From Methylovorus menthalis (GTDB lineage: Bacteria; Pseudomonadota; Gammaproteobacteria; Burkholderiales; Methylophilaceae): a DNA stretch of 64,000 nucleotides. Shown here one piece after another: positions 26,098 through 34,440 of the stretch. A program made the translations under genes and the position numbers. The stretch lies in the NCBI RefSeq assembly GCF_020523625.1, contig NZ_JAJAQH010000001.1, positions 384,930 through 448,929 of the forward strand, in the 5' to 3' direction. Under the pieces are notes generated by a model, which was not told the DNA's origin, made no database searches, and was given only the letters and a program-made list of their open reading frames with translations. Positions within the stretch are counted from its first letter, which is position 1; every line of letters begins with the position of its first letter.

Positions 26098-28233
26098 ATG
26101 CTGGCAACGCTTTTAAAATTGGTCTGTGGATTACTGTTTCGTGTTGAAGTAAGGGGCAGGCAACATCTGCCATCGCAAAACCAGGAACAGCACAAGCTGC
26201 TGATTGTGGCCAACCATGAATCCTTTCTCGATGGCTTGCTGCTCGGGCTTTTTTTGCCAGTGCGCGCGACCTTCGTGGTACACACCACCGTATTGCAGAG
26301 CCCGCTGTTCCGATTGATCCTGCGCATGGTGCCGCATCTGGCGGTTGACCCCAGCAATCCGCTCGCCATGAAACAAATCATTCGCCTGCTGGATGCAGGC
26401 GAGAATGTGGTGATCTTCCCCGAAGGCCGTATCACGCTGACCGGCAGCCTGATGAAAGTGTACGACGGCCCGGGTTTCGTTGCCGCCAAAACTGGCGCCA
26501 CCATCTTGCCAGTGCGCGTGGATGGCGCAGCCCGCAGTTATTTCAGCCGTCTTTCCGGTGGCAATTATCCGCGCCAGCTTTTCCCCAAAGTGTCGCTCAC
26601 CATTTTGCCAACCACGCATCTCCCCATACCGGAAGCCGCCAATGCCAGAGCCCGCCGCAAGCTGGCTGGCGAAGGCATGCGCGACATCATGCAGGATATG
26701 CTGTTCAAGTCGCGCCCGGTCAAAACACTGTTTGGCTCCCTGCTGGATGCCATTTCCATTCATGGCCGCCGCACCCGGCTGGTAGAAGACATGCAACAGA
26801 TCGAGGAATCCTATGGCGATCTTTTGAAAAAGAGCCTGGCGCTGGGGCGCCTTAGCGCCAAGATTACCAGCGCTGGAGAAACCGTTGGCGTGCTGATGCC
26901 GAATGTCACCAATACCATCTGCCTCATTTTCGGCATGAGCGCATTCAAGCGCGTCCCCGCCATGCTGAATTACACGGCAGGCAGCTCGGGGCTGCAAAAT
27001 GCCATCATCGCTGGCAATATCCGCACCGTCATTTCCTCACGCAAATTCATCACGGCCGCCAAGCTGGAAGAGACGGTAGCGGGTTTAGCAAATGTGCATC
27101 TGGTCTACCTGGAAGATTTGCTACCCAGTTTGAACGGATGGGACAAACTTTGGCTGATGGGCTTTGCGCTATGGTTGCCACGACTGGCAGTACCGCATGC
27201 CAATCCGCACGACGCGGCCGTGGTGCTGTTCACGTCGGGTTCTGAAGGCAAACCCAAGGGCGTGGTGCATTCGCATCACAGCATCCTGTCCAATATTGCC
27301 CAGATTGCCGCCATCATCGATTTCTCGCCTGCCGATAAATTCATGATGGCCCTGCCGCTGTTCCATGCGTTTGGTTTTACCTGCGGAGCCATCATGCCGC
27401 TGGTCACGGGTAGCAAGCTGTTCGTTTATCCATCCCCTCTGCATTACCGGGTGATTCCCGAAGTAATTTACGACCGTGGCTGCACGGTGCTGTTCGGCAC
27501 CAGTACCTTTTTGGGCAACTATGCCAAATTCGCGCACCCCTATGACTTCTACCGCTTGCGCTACGTAGTCGCCGGAGCAGAAAAGCTGAATGAAGAAGTC
27601 CGCAAGGTCTGGGCGGATAAATTCGGCATTCGCATTCTGGAGGGGTATGGTGCCACCGAGTGCGCACCCGTGTTGGCGGTCAACACCCCCATGGCAAACC
27701 AGCCGGGTAGCGTGGGCCGCATGCTACCCGGCATGGAAACCCGGCTGGAAAGCATCCCCGGCATCGCGCATGGCGGACGTCTGCTGGTGCGTGGCCCCAA
27801 CGTCATGATGGGGTATTACCTGTATGACCAGCCGGGCGTGCTAAAAGCGCCTGCGGATGGCTGGTATGACACTGGCGATGTGGTGGATATTGATGCCCAG
27901 GGCTTTATCCGCATTCTGGGCCGGGTAAAACGCTTTGCCAAAATTGCCGGGGAGATGGTGTCGCTGGAAACAGTGGAAGTCCTGGCACACGAAGCCTCGC
28001 CCGAGCATCAGCATGCTTCCAGCACCCAGCCGGATGCACAGCGTGGTGAAAACATCGTGCTGTTCAGCACCGATACCAGCTTGAGCCGCGATAGCCTGCA
28101 GGCGGCGGCCCGCAAGCTGGGAAGTCCAGATCTGGCGGTGCCGAAAAAAATTATTTCCCTGGAAGCCCTGCCTTTGCTGGGGACGGGCAAAACAGATTAC
28201 GTGACATTGCGCACCATGGCGGCCGAGGCATGA
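26098..28233 (+). CDS. aas: Acyltransferase / acyl-ACP synthetase fusion (Aas)
   Basis: 711 aa with ribosome site GAAGGGAG. The N-terminal PlsC-type acyltransferase has NHESFLDG (H-x4-D) and FPEGRITLTG. From about residue 215 an AMP-forming acyl ligase domain follows: LFTSGSEGKPKGVVHSH (P-loop), EGYGATECAP, WYDTGDVVDI and RFAKIAGEMVS near the hinge. E. coli Aas (about 719 aa) re-acylates 2-lysophospholipid at the inner membrane and activates fatty acids to acyl-ACP. The gene partner lplT follows, as expected for this pathway. Confidence 0.93.
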   Translation: MLATLLKLVCGLLFRVEVRGRQHLPSQNQEQHKLLIVANHESFLDGLLLGLFLPVRATFVVHTTVLQSPLFRLILRMVPHLAVDPSNPLAMKQIIRLLDAGENVVIFPEGRITLTGSLMKVYDGPGFVAAKTGATILPVRVDGAARSYFSRLSGGNYPRQLFPKVSLTILPTTHLPIPEAANARARRKLAGEGMRDIMQDMLFKSRPVKTLFGSLLDAISIHGRRTRLVEDMQQIEESYGDLLKKSLALGRLSAKITSAGETVGVLMPNVTNTICLIFGMSAFKRVPAMLNYTAGSSGLQNAIIAGNIRTVISSRKFITAAKLEETVAGLANVHLVYLEDLLPSLNGWDKLWLMGFALWLPRLAVPHANPHDAAVVLFTSGSEGKPKGVVHSHHSILSNIAQIAAIIDFSPADKFMMALPLFHAFGFTCGAIMPLVTGSKLFVYPSPLHYRVIPEVIYDRGCTVLFGTSTFLGNYAKFAHPYDFYRLRYVVAGAEKLNEEVRKVWADKFGIRILEGYGATECAPVLAVNTPMANQPGSVGRMLPGMETRLESIPGIAHGGRLLVRGPNVMMGYYLYDQPGVLKAPADGWYDTGDVVDIDAQGFIRILGRVKRFAKIAGEMVSLETVEVLAHEASPEHQHASSTQPDAQRGENIVLFSTDTSLSRDSLQAAARKLGSPDLAVPKKIISLEALPLLGTGKTDYVTLRTMAAEA

Positions 28234-28347
28234 GCCGGATATCTGCGGCCAGCAATAAAGCCCCATCCTTTGTCGATGCGGGCTTAAGGCACCCTTCAAC
28301 CATTTAAGCCACCCATTCAAGCCAACCATAAAAACCAGGGAGTTTGC

Positions 28348-29544
28348 ATGCATTCCACCTCCACCCCATCGGCGATTCCTGCGCGCGGCATGACTGCCGT
28401 TCTGATCGCCCAGTTTATCTCTGCCCTGGCAGACAACGCCCTGCTGTTTGCCGCGATTGCCCTGCTCAAATCGCAATCGGCGCCAGGCTGGCAGCTGCCC
28501 TTGTTGCAAGAGTTTTTTGTGGTGGCCTTTATCGTGCTCGCCCCTTTCGTTGGCCCTCTGGCCGATGCCCTGCCCAAAGGCCGGGTGATGCTGATTGCCA
28601 ATGGCATGAAGTTCATCGGTGCCGCTGCTATGCTGTGCGGACTGCATCCCCTGCTGGCCTATGGCATGGTCGGGCTGGGCGCCGCCGCCTATTCCCCCGC
28701 AAAATACGGCATCCTGAGCGAGTTGGTCGGGCCACAACATCTGGTCAAAGCCAACAGCATGATGGAAGGCTCTACCATCGTCGCCATTCTACTGGGCGCC
28801 GTATTGGGCGGCTGGCTGGCAGATCACTCCGTCACCGGTGCCCTCACCGCCATTGCTGGCTGTTACTTGGTCGCGGCCCTCGCCAATCTCTTCATTCCGC
28901 GCCTGCCTGCCGCCCATGCCTTGAGCCGGGTGTCGTTGCCAGCATTGGTCAGGGATTTTGTCATCGCCACCAGCACGCTGCTGAAAAACCCGGACGCGCG
29001 CTTCTCGCTCATCGGCACCAGTATCTTCTGGGGGGCAGGCAGCACCTTGCGCTTTCTGCTGGTGGCCTGGGTGCCGGTTGCCTTGGGCATCGCCGATCTC
29101 AGCACGCCTGCCAATCTGAGTGGCGGTGTTGCCATCGGTATCGCGCTGGGCGCATTTGCCGCCGCCCGCTATGTACAACTACATTCGGTGAACCGCGCCT
29201 TGCCCGCCGGGGTACTGATCGGTTTGCTGATCGTGGGCTTTGCCTATGTTTCCAATCTTTACTGGGCGATTGCCGCACTGATTGTGATTGGCGCCTGCGG
29301 CGGTTTCTATGTCGTACCGTTGAATGCCCTGCTGCAGGAGCGCGGCCACGCCAGCGTAGGGGCGGGGCACGCCATTGCCGTGCAAAACCTGTTTGAAAAT
29401 ATCTGCATGTTGTTGATGGTAGGCTTGTATACCTTGCTGGAAAAGCAAGGCATGCCGGTCATTCATTCCACGGTAGCCGTCGGCCTGGTGGTTTTTGTGG
29501 CGATTGGATTATTGGCAGCGCAACGTCTATGGCAAAAAAAGTAG
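28348..29544 (+). CDS. lplT: Lysophospholipid transporter LplT
   Basis: 398 aa, about 12 membrane segments, MFS fold. Opening MTAVLIAQFISALADNALLF and the loop AYSPAKYGILSELV are typical of LplT, which flips lysophospholipid across the inner membrane to feed Aas. Good ribosome site (AGGGAG). 114 nt after aas; in enterobacteria the order is lplT-aas, often with a fused or adjacent pair, here it is aas-lplT. Identification rests on sequence type plus neighbour. Confidence 0.9.
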   Translation: MHSTSTPSAIPARGMTAVLIAQFISALADNALLFAAIALLKSQSAPGWQLPLLQEFFVVAFIVLAPFVGPLADALPKGRVMLIANGMKFIGAAAMLCGLHPLLAYGMVGLGAAAYSPAKYGILSELVGPQHLVKANSMMEGSTIVAILLGAVLGGWLADHSVTGALTAIAGCYLVAALANLFIPRLPAAHALSRVSLPALVRDFVIATSTLLKNPDARFSLIGTSIFWGAGSTLRFLLVAWVPVALGIADLSTPANLSGGVAIGIALGAFAAARYVQLHSVNRALPAGVLIGLLIVGFAYVSNLYWAIAALIVIGACGGFYVVPLNALLQERGHASVGAGHAIAVQNLFENICMLLMVGLYTLLEKQGMPVIHSTVAVGLVVFVAIGLLAAQRLWQKK

Positions 29545-29650
29545 GTGCTGTCTGACACCGATTTCAGCCGCGCACTGAATGTTGGACGGCAGAGGTCCCG
29601 TTACATTGATCAGGTGTGAATGCCCTTAAATTTGCGACTGGAGATACACC

Positions 29651-29794
29651 ATGAAGAATAAAATCGTAAGCATCCTCTGCCTCTGCTCATTCATGCTGCT
29701 GACCGCCTGTAATACCATGAGCGGCGCCGGCAAAGACATTCAGAAGGGCGGCGAAGCCTTGGAAAACTCCGCAGACAAGAACAAAGGTTACTAA
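29651..29794 (+). CDS. Entericidin-like small lipoprotein
   Basis: 47 aa, too short for most gene callers. Signal peptide ending in the lipobox LLTAC (Cys20), then NTMSGAGKDIQKGGEALE and a basic/polar tail (SADKNKGY). This is the pattern of entericidin A/B-family lipoproteins, in E. coli a small toxin/antitoxin-like envelope pair induced under stress. The ribosome site GGAGA is well placed. It lies 106 nt behind lplT; a separate promoter is likely. Confidence 0.88.
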   Translation: MKNKIVSILCLCSFMLLTACNTMSGAGKDIQKGGEALENSADKNKGY

Positions 29795-29822
29795 ACTTTC
29801 AATGTGCATAACAATGTGATTC

Positions 29823-29851
29823 TCATGAAAATCATGAGCTCCATTTCATGA
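29823..29851 (+). promoter_or_regulatory. Triple TCATGA element upstream of pqqA copy 3
   Basis: Perfect TCATGA boxes at 29823, 29832 and 29846: 9- and 14-nt register, as at the other two copies. The segment TCATGAAAATCATGAG is identical to that of copy 1. Confidence 0.75.
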
Positions 29852-29950
29852 CTAACACAATGCAAGCCGTTCTCGAGGAGCGTACAGTTTGTCTCACGTT
29901 AGAAGCATGTGAGTGCATCGGACGAAACCTCAACGAAAGGAGAAACGATT

Positions 29951-30022
29951 ATGTGGACCAAGCCAGAAGCTACCGAAATGCGTTTCGGTTTTGAAGTGAC
30001 CATGTACGTTTGCAATCGTTAA
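29951..30022 (+). CDS. pqqA: PqqA, PQQ precursor peptide (copy 3)
   Basis: 23 codons, peptide identical to copy 2, with the same Glu/Tyr crosslinking core. Ribosome site AAAGGAG is strong. Like the others it is a single-gene unit between a triple TCATGA element and a terminator, with no pqqB-E nearby. Confidence 0.93.
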   Translation: MWTKPEATEMRFGFEVTMYVCNR

Positions 30023-30043
30023 TATTAACGTTGCGACAACATG

Positions 30044-30070
30044 AACGGGGGCCCAGCGCTCCCGTTTTTA
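30044..30070 (+). terminator. Terminator after pqqA copy 3
   Basis: AACGGG (30044-30049) and CCCGTT form the outer stem, with GC/GC inside and a T-rich tail (TTTTATTT). Confidence 0.75.
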
Positions 30071-30210
30071 TTTGGACGTTCCAACGCTGAATTCCTCAGC
30101 TCTCGGTCCCCTGCCGGGAAATCATCACTGCGTCATCCCGAATCCCCACCAGTCTTGTCTTTGCCGCTAAAATGCCAGAGCAGCACCCCTATATCTCAGG
30201 AGATTAAAGC

Positions 30211-30597
30211 ATGAACCCTTGCAACCGTTGGCTCACTTTTGCTGGAAGAGTATTGCTGTCACTGATTTTCATTATTAGCGGTCTGGGCAAAGTGGCGGCA
30301 CCTGATGCCACCATAGGCTACATCAGTAGCGTAGGCGCACCATTCCCCGAGGTGGCTTATGCCATCGCCCTGCTGGTAGAGCTGGGCTTGGGCCTAGCAT
30401 TGCTGTTGGGCTTCAAGGCGAAATTTGCTGCGGCAGGAATCGCGATTTTTACGCTGGCAGCGGCGTTCTTGTTCCATACGGATTTCAGCAATCAGATACA
30501 GCTGGTAATGTTCATGAAAAACTTCACCATCGTCGGCGGTTTGTTGCTGATCGTGGCTTATGGCGCCGGTGGTTTCAGCCTGGATAATCGCAAGTAA
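30211..30597 (+). CDS. DoxX-family membrane protein
   Basis: 128 aa with four membrane segments. DoxX signature at the N-terminus (GRVLLSLIFIISGLGKVAAP) and repeated Gly-rich helices (AIALLVELGLGLALLLGF). Family members are small inner-membrane subunits linked to redox or sulfur metabolism; specific role unknown. Ribosome site CAGGAG. Overlap of frames suggests cotranscription with the YgiD-like gene 44 nt downstream. Confidence 0.85.
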   Translation: MNPCNRWLTFAGRVLLSLIFIISGLGKVAAPDATIGYISSVGAPFPEVAYAIALLVELGLGLALLLGFKAKFAAAGIAIFTLAAAFLFHTDFSNQIQLVMFMKNFTIVGGLLLIVAYGAGGFSLDNRK

Positions 30598-30640
30598 GCT
30601 TCATCCATTTTCAAGTAATGCAGCCTGGCAGGATACGGTA

Positions 30641-31411
30641 ATGACGACGCTTTTTATTTCACATGGTGCACCTACCCTGGCGATGGCCCCGGGCAAGACC
30701 GGTGAGATGTTGCATAAACTGGGCTTGTCATTGCCGCGTCCGCGGGCCATTCTGGTGGTGTCCGCCCACTGGGATACGCCAGAACCCCGCGTCAGCTTTG
30801 TGCAGCAACCAGATACCCTGCATGACTTCAGCGGTTTTCCCAAAGCCATGTATGACATGCAATACCCGGCACCCGGCTGCCCGGAATTGGCAGAAAAAGT
30901 GGTGGAGCTGCTGACGGCAGCCCAATTCAACATCCAGCGCGACCCCAAACGCGGACTCGACCACGGCGCCTGGGTGCCCTTGATGCTGATGTATCCGGAT
31001 GCCGATATTCCGGTGACCCAGCTTTCGATCCAGGGTCACCGCGACCCGGCCAGCCACTACCGCATGGGGCAGGCGCTGGCATCGCTGCAGGATAGCGGCG
31101 TCATGCTGCTGTGCTCGGGTGCCATCACCCATAACCTGCGCCACCTGTTTGAAGTGCAACGCACCACCAGCTCATTGGCCTATGTCACGGAGTTTGCCAA
31201 CTGGGTGGGGGATAACATTGTCGACAAGAACGATGAGGCACTGCTGAATTATCGTACGCAGTCGATCAATGGTGTGTTGGCGCACCCGGAAGAGGATCAC
31301 ATACTGCCGCTGTTTGTGGCGCTGGGCGCAGCACGCGGCCCGGCGATACGCTATCAACCTGAGCACACCTATGGTTTTCTGGCGATGGATGCTTATGCCT
31401 GGGCGGCTTAG
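30641..31411 (+). CDS. ygiD: YgiD-like extradiol dioxygenase (LigB/DODA family)
   Basis: 256 aa from ATG 30641; the frame is open upstream into doxX but the family starts at MTTLFISHGAP. Metal and substrate histidines occur in ISHGAPTLA, VSAHWDTPEP and LDHGAWVPL. E. coli YgiD (about 262 aa) is a zinc-dependent dioxygenase able to cleave DOPA; natural substrate uncertain. Followed by a strong bidirectional hairpin. Confidence 0.88.
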   Translation: MTTLFISHGAPTLAMAPGKTGEMLHKLGLSLPRPRAILVVSAHWDTPEPRVSFVQQPDTLHDFSGFPKAMYDMQYPAPGCPELAEKVVELLTAAQFNIQRDPKRGLDHGAWVPLMLMYPDADIPVTQLSIQGHRDPASHYRMGQALASLQDSGVMLLCSGAITHNLRHLFEVQRTTSSLAYVTEFANWVGDNIVDKNDEALLNYRTQSINGVLAHPEEDHILPLFVALGAARGPAIRYQPEHTYGFLAMDAYAWAA

Positions 31412-31437
31412 CCTGACAACATAGCGCCCAAAAAAAC

Positions 31438-31463
31438 AAAGCCGCTTAAAAGCGGCTTTTTGA
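31438..31463. terminator. Bidirectional terminator between ygiD and mltA
   Basis: AAAGCCGCTT / AAGCGGCTTT stem followed by T-run; preceded by A-run on the other strand, so it can serve both convergent genes. Confidence 0.9.
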
Positions 31464-31482
31464 TCCATCAAAGGAATTGGAA

Positions 31483-32724
31483 TTAAGGTGCTGGAGCCGC
31501 CGTTGGCAATGGGAAGCCATGCGGCAGCAATACCCAGATCTTGCCACGCTGCTTCATGGCACCGGCTTGCCTACCGGCATCATTTCCCGCTCCCCAGAAA
31601 AAGTCAGCGCGCACGCCACCCTTGATGGCGCCGCCGGTATCCTGTGCCATCATCAGGCGGTTAAGCGACTTGCTGCTGTTGGGGTAAGTGGTAGAAAGAA
31701 ACACCGGCGCGCCCAGCGGCACAAAGCGCGGGTCTATCGCCACCGCACGCTCAGCCAGGATAGGCACACCCAGTGCCCCCAACGGGCCTGGCAAACCTGG
31801 CGGCAATTCACGGAAAAATACATAGCTGGGGTTGCTGTTGAGCAGCTCGCGCAACTTGTCTGGATTATTGCTTGCCCAGTTTTTGATGCCCTGCATGGAC
31901 GCCTTATCCGCGGTTAATTCACCGCGCTGAATCAGCAAGCGCCCGATGGACTGATAAGGGAAACCATTCTGGTCAGCATAGCCCACATGCACTTGCTCGC
32001 CATTGTCCAGACGTATCACCCCCGACCCCTGAATCTGCAGGAAAAACAGCTCGACAATATCTTCTACCCAGAACAGCTCGCGCCCACGCAACGGGCCTTG
32101 TGGGGATTCAATCTCACCGCGGTCGTAGTAGGGAATCAGCTTGGTGCCCACCACGCGGCCGCGTACCCGCTTGTTGGCAAGCTCGGGGAACAGGCTCGTC
32201 AACTCCACCGTAATCAGATCATCCGGCCGACTGTAGAGCGGATAGCGATAGGCGGCTGTCGGCAGGCGGCTGCCGCGCAACAAGGGCTGGTAATAGCCAG
32301 TAATCAGGCCTTCGTCGGTGCCATCCACATTGGTGGTCTGGTAGACATCAAAATAGGTTTGCAGGTAACTGCGGATACTAGCCTGATCCGGATTGATCAT
32401 ATTCTGGGCAGCGGCGCAGGCAGCCTGCCAGGGCTGACGGGTTTTCAGGGTCGAGCAGCTCTGCAGCCAGGCGGGCCACGCTTGCACCAGATTATCTTGC
32501 TCAAGCGCACTTAGCGCATCCCAGCTGGATGGTTTCAGCAGGCCATACTCTGGAATCTTCGGTGCCGCTGGTTTTTCCGGGGCAGGCTTGGGCTCTTCCG
32601 GCAACGGAATCGGCAAGGCAGGACAATCGCACGCAGGCTTGGGGCTTGGCTGAGTGGGCTTTTGCGGCTGGCTGCCACAGGCGGTCAGCAATACGGCCAA
32701 TAAAACAATCAAACGAGCATGCAT
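31483..32724 (-). CDS. mltA: Membrane-bound lytic transglycosylase A (MltA)
   Basis: 413 aa from ATG 32724 (the longer open frame to 32838 is upstream noise). Lipoprotein signal with lipobox LLTAC, then a Pro-rich linker, and the MltA fold: TGYYQPLLRGSR, FFLQIQGSGVIRLDNG, and the 3D domain with MMAQDTGGAIKG holding the catalytic Asp. It cleaves peptidoglycan to 1,6-anhydro-muropeptides at the outer membrane. Last gene of the thiS-thiG-apaG-mltA run. Confidence 0.93.
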   Translation of the reverse strand: MHARLIVLLAVLLTACGSQPQKPTQPSPKPACDCPALPIPLPEEPKPAPEKPAAPKIPEYGLLKPSSWDALSALEQDNLVQAWPAWLQSCSTLKTRQPWQAACAAAQNMINPDQASIRSYLQTYFDVYQTTNVDGTDEGLITGYYQPLLRGSRLPTAAYRYPLYSRPDDLITVELTSLFPELANKRVRGRVVGTKLIPYYDRGEIESPQGPLRGRELFWVEDIVELFFLQIQGSGVIRLDNGEQVHVGYADQNGFPYQSIGRLLIQRGELTADKASMQGIKNWASNNPDKLRELLNSNPSYVFFRELPPGLPGPLGALGVPILAERAVAIDPRFVPLGAPVFLSTTYPNSSKSLNRLMMAQDTGGAIKGGVRADFFWGAGNDAGRQAGAMKQRGKIWVLLPHGFPLPTAAPAP

Positions 32725-32734
32725 GACAACAACC

Positions 32735-33118
32735 TTAATGCAGAGTACGGGGGATGGAAAGGGTAAATGCCGGTATCTCGGCTTCAAACGCAGTGCCATC
32801 CTCGGCCACCAGCTGATAGGTGCCGCGCATGAAACCAACCGAAGTGCGCATGACGGTGCCGCTGGTGTACTGGAACTGCTGACCAGGCTTCAGCGTAGGC
32901 TGCTCGCCCACCACGCCCGGGCCACGCACTTCCTGCACGGACTCATCGGCATCGGTAATGATCCAGTGGCGGCTGATGAGTTGCGCGGTTTCAGTGCCGG
33001 TATTAATGATGGTCACGGTGTAGGCAAAGGCATAGCGTGGCTCGGCTTCATCGGACTGATCCGGCAAGTAGGCACTCACCACACTGACGGTAAACTGGTA
33101 ACGGCGGGATGACTCCAC
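32735..33118 (-). CDS. apaG: ApaG (Co2+/Mg2+ efflux-associated domain protein)
   Basis: 127 aa, standard ApaG length. Starts at GTG 33118, two bases after the thiG stop, with GGA-TAA of the thiG end serving as ribosome site. Fibronectin-like fold with YAFAYTVTIINTG, LISRHWIITDADE, VRGPGVVGEQPTLKPGQ and GTYQLVAEDG, all family-typical. ApaG is a small cytosolic protein found beside mltA or apaH; biochemical role unclear. Confidence 0.93.
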   Translation of the reverse strand: MESSRRYQFTVSVVSAYLPDQSDEAEPRYAFAYTVTIINTGTETAQLISRHWIITDADESVQEVRGPGVVGEQPTLKPGQQFQYTSGTVMRTSVGFMRGTYQLVAEDGTAFEAEIPAFTLSIPRTLH

Positions 33119-33120
33119 GC

Positions 33121-33900
33121 TTATCCAATCATGCCGGTGGTAGGAGAACTGGGCGTAGCAGAATAGAGTTTTTTCGGCATACGCCCGGCGAGATAGGCTT
33201 CGCGACCCGCTTCCACGGCCTTTTTCATGGCGCTCGCCATCAACACCGGGTTGTGCGCCCCGGCAATGGCAGTATTCATCAGAATGCCCTGACAGCCCAG
33301 CTCCATGGCGATGGCCGCATCCGATGCCGTACCCACGCCGGCATCCACCAGCACCGGCACCTTGGCGTTTTCGATGATGATCTGCAGATTCCATGGGTTC
33401 AGTATCCCCATGCCAGAGCCAATCAGCGATGCCAATGGCATCACGGCACAGCAACCAATTTCTTCCAGCTGTTTGGCAATAATGGGGTCATCCGAGGTGT
33501 AGACCATGACGTCAAAACCTTCTTTGACCAGGGTTTCAGCGGCTTTGAGCGTTTCAACGACATTGGGATACAGCGTGGTCGGGTCGCCCAGCACTTCAAG
33601 CTTCACCAGCCTGTGCCCATCCAGCAGCTCGCGCGCCAGACGCAAGGTACGCACCGCATCATCCGCCGAGTAACAGCCCGCGGTGTTCGGCAGGTAAGTA
33701 AATTCTTCCGGCGGCAAGTATTCCAGCAAGGAGGGCTCGCCAGCATGCTGGCCGATATTGGTGCGACGGATCGCCACGGTAATGATTTCGGCACCGCTGG
33801 CATCAATCGCCGCACGGGTTTCGGTAAAGTCCTTGTATTTGCCTGTGCCCACCAGCAGTCGTGACTGATAAGCCTTGCCAGCAATATTGAGTGTATCCAT
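33121..33900 (-). CDS. thiG: Thiazole synthase ThiG
   Basis: 259 aa TIM-barrel protein: [20 protein letters not shown], catalytic Lys in [15 protein letters not shown], and [19 protein letters not shown] for phosphate binding. With ThiS-thiocarboxylate and dehydroglycine it makes the thiamine thiazole ring. Six nt after thiS. No TPP riboswitch was seen upstream of the pair. Confidence 0.95.
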   Translation of the reverse strand: MDTLNIAGKAYQSRLLVGTGKYKDFTETRAAIDASGAEIITVAIRRTNIGQHAGEPSLLEYLPPEEFTYLPNTAGCYSADDAVRTLRLARELLDGHRLVKLEVLGDPTTLYPNVVETLKAAETLVKEGFDVMVYTSDDPIIAKQLEEIGCCAVMPLASLIGSGMGILNPWNLQIIIENAKVPVLVDAGVGTASDAAIAMELGCQGILMNTAIAGAHNPVLMASAMKKAVEAGREAYLAGRMPKKLYSATPSSPTTGMIG

Positions 33901-33906
33901 AACGCG

Positions 33907-34113
33907 TTAACCGCCTCCTACAGCGCCTACAATTTCAAGTTTATCCCCATCATTCAGGGCCGTATCGGCAAACAGGCCGCGCGGCACGATATCGCCATTG
34001 CGCTCAATCGCCAGACGCTTGCCCGTGAGGCCCAGGGTTTGTACCAGCTCAGCCACCGTAAGGGTTGCCACATCGAACTGCCGGGAATTACCGTTGATCG
34101 TCAGATGAATCAA
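33907..34113 (-). CDS. thiS: Sulfur carrier protein ThiS
   Basis: 68 aa ubiquitin-like protein ending in VGAVGGG, giving the Gly-Gly C-terminus (with one extra Gly) that is adenylated and thiocarboxylated to carry sulfur for thiazole synthesis. First gene of the thiS-thiG-apaG-mltA operon, divergent from the glycan locus. Confidence 0.93.
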   Translation of the reverse strand: MIHLTINGNSRQFDVATLTVAELVQTLGLTGKRLAIERNGDIVPRGLFADTALNDGDKLEIVGAVGGG

Positions 34114-34440
34114 TTGAATTACAGCCTAATCGTTTTAGAGAAGCCAGGAATATGGGACCGCAGCTTCAAGAACCGCGAGGAAAGGTATTTTACGTAGGTT
34201 AGCAGGCAATTAGCAAATCATCGCCCGCGCATCGCAAGGATTAGTGATACCTTGAATAACGGGACTTTTACACGATTGCTACCGCCTTTACCGGGCTTGC
34301 TTTCATATTAAGCTAGCTGACAACGTATGTCGCCATACACTAGCAATTGGCTTGACGCTATATCCCCTAGGATATAGGCTTCGCCAGAGTCGGAAGCACA
34401 CAGGCGTTCCGCATTACAACAGACCAAGGCCAGTTAAATA
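34114..34440. other. Divergent regulatory region between thiS and the glycan locus
   Basis: 327 nt without a gene. CTATATCC (34358-34365) and GGATATAG (34370-34377) form an 8-bp inverted repeat with a 4-nt gap, starting directly after TTGACG (34352-34357), a possible -35 for the plus-strand operon. A palindrome in the promoter spacer is the layout used by MerR-type regulators, but no convincing -10 was found. No TPP riboswitch for thiS was seen. Confidence 0.45.

Noticed and set aside
33900-34200. Possible TPP riboswitch upstream of thiS or thiD
   Set aside because: The conserved CTGAGA and ACCTGATCTGG-type segments were not found in either leader.
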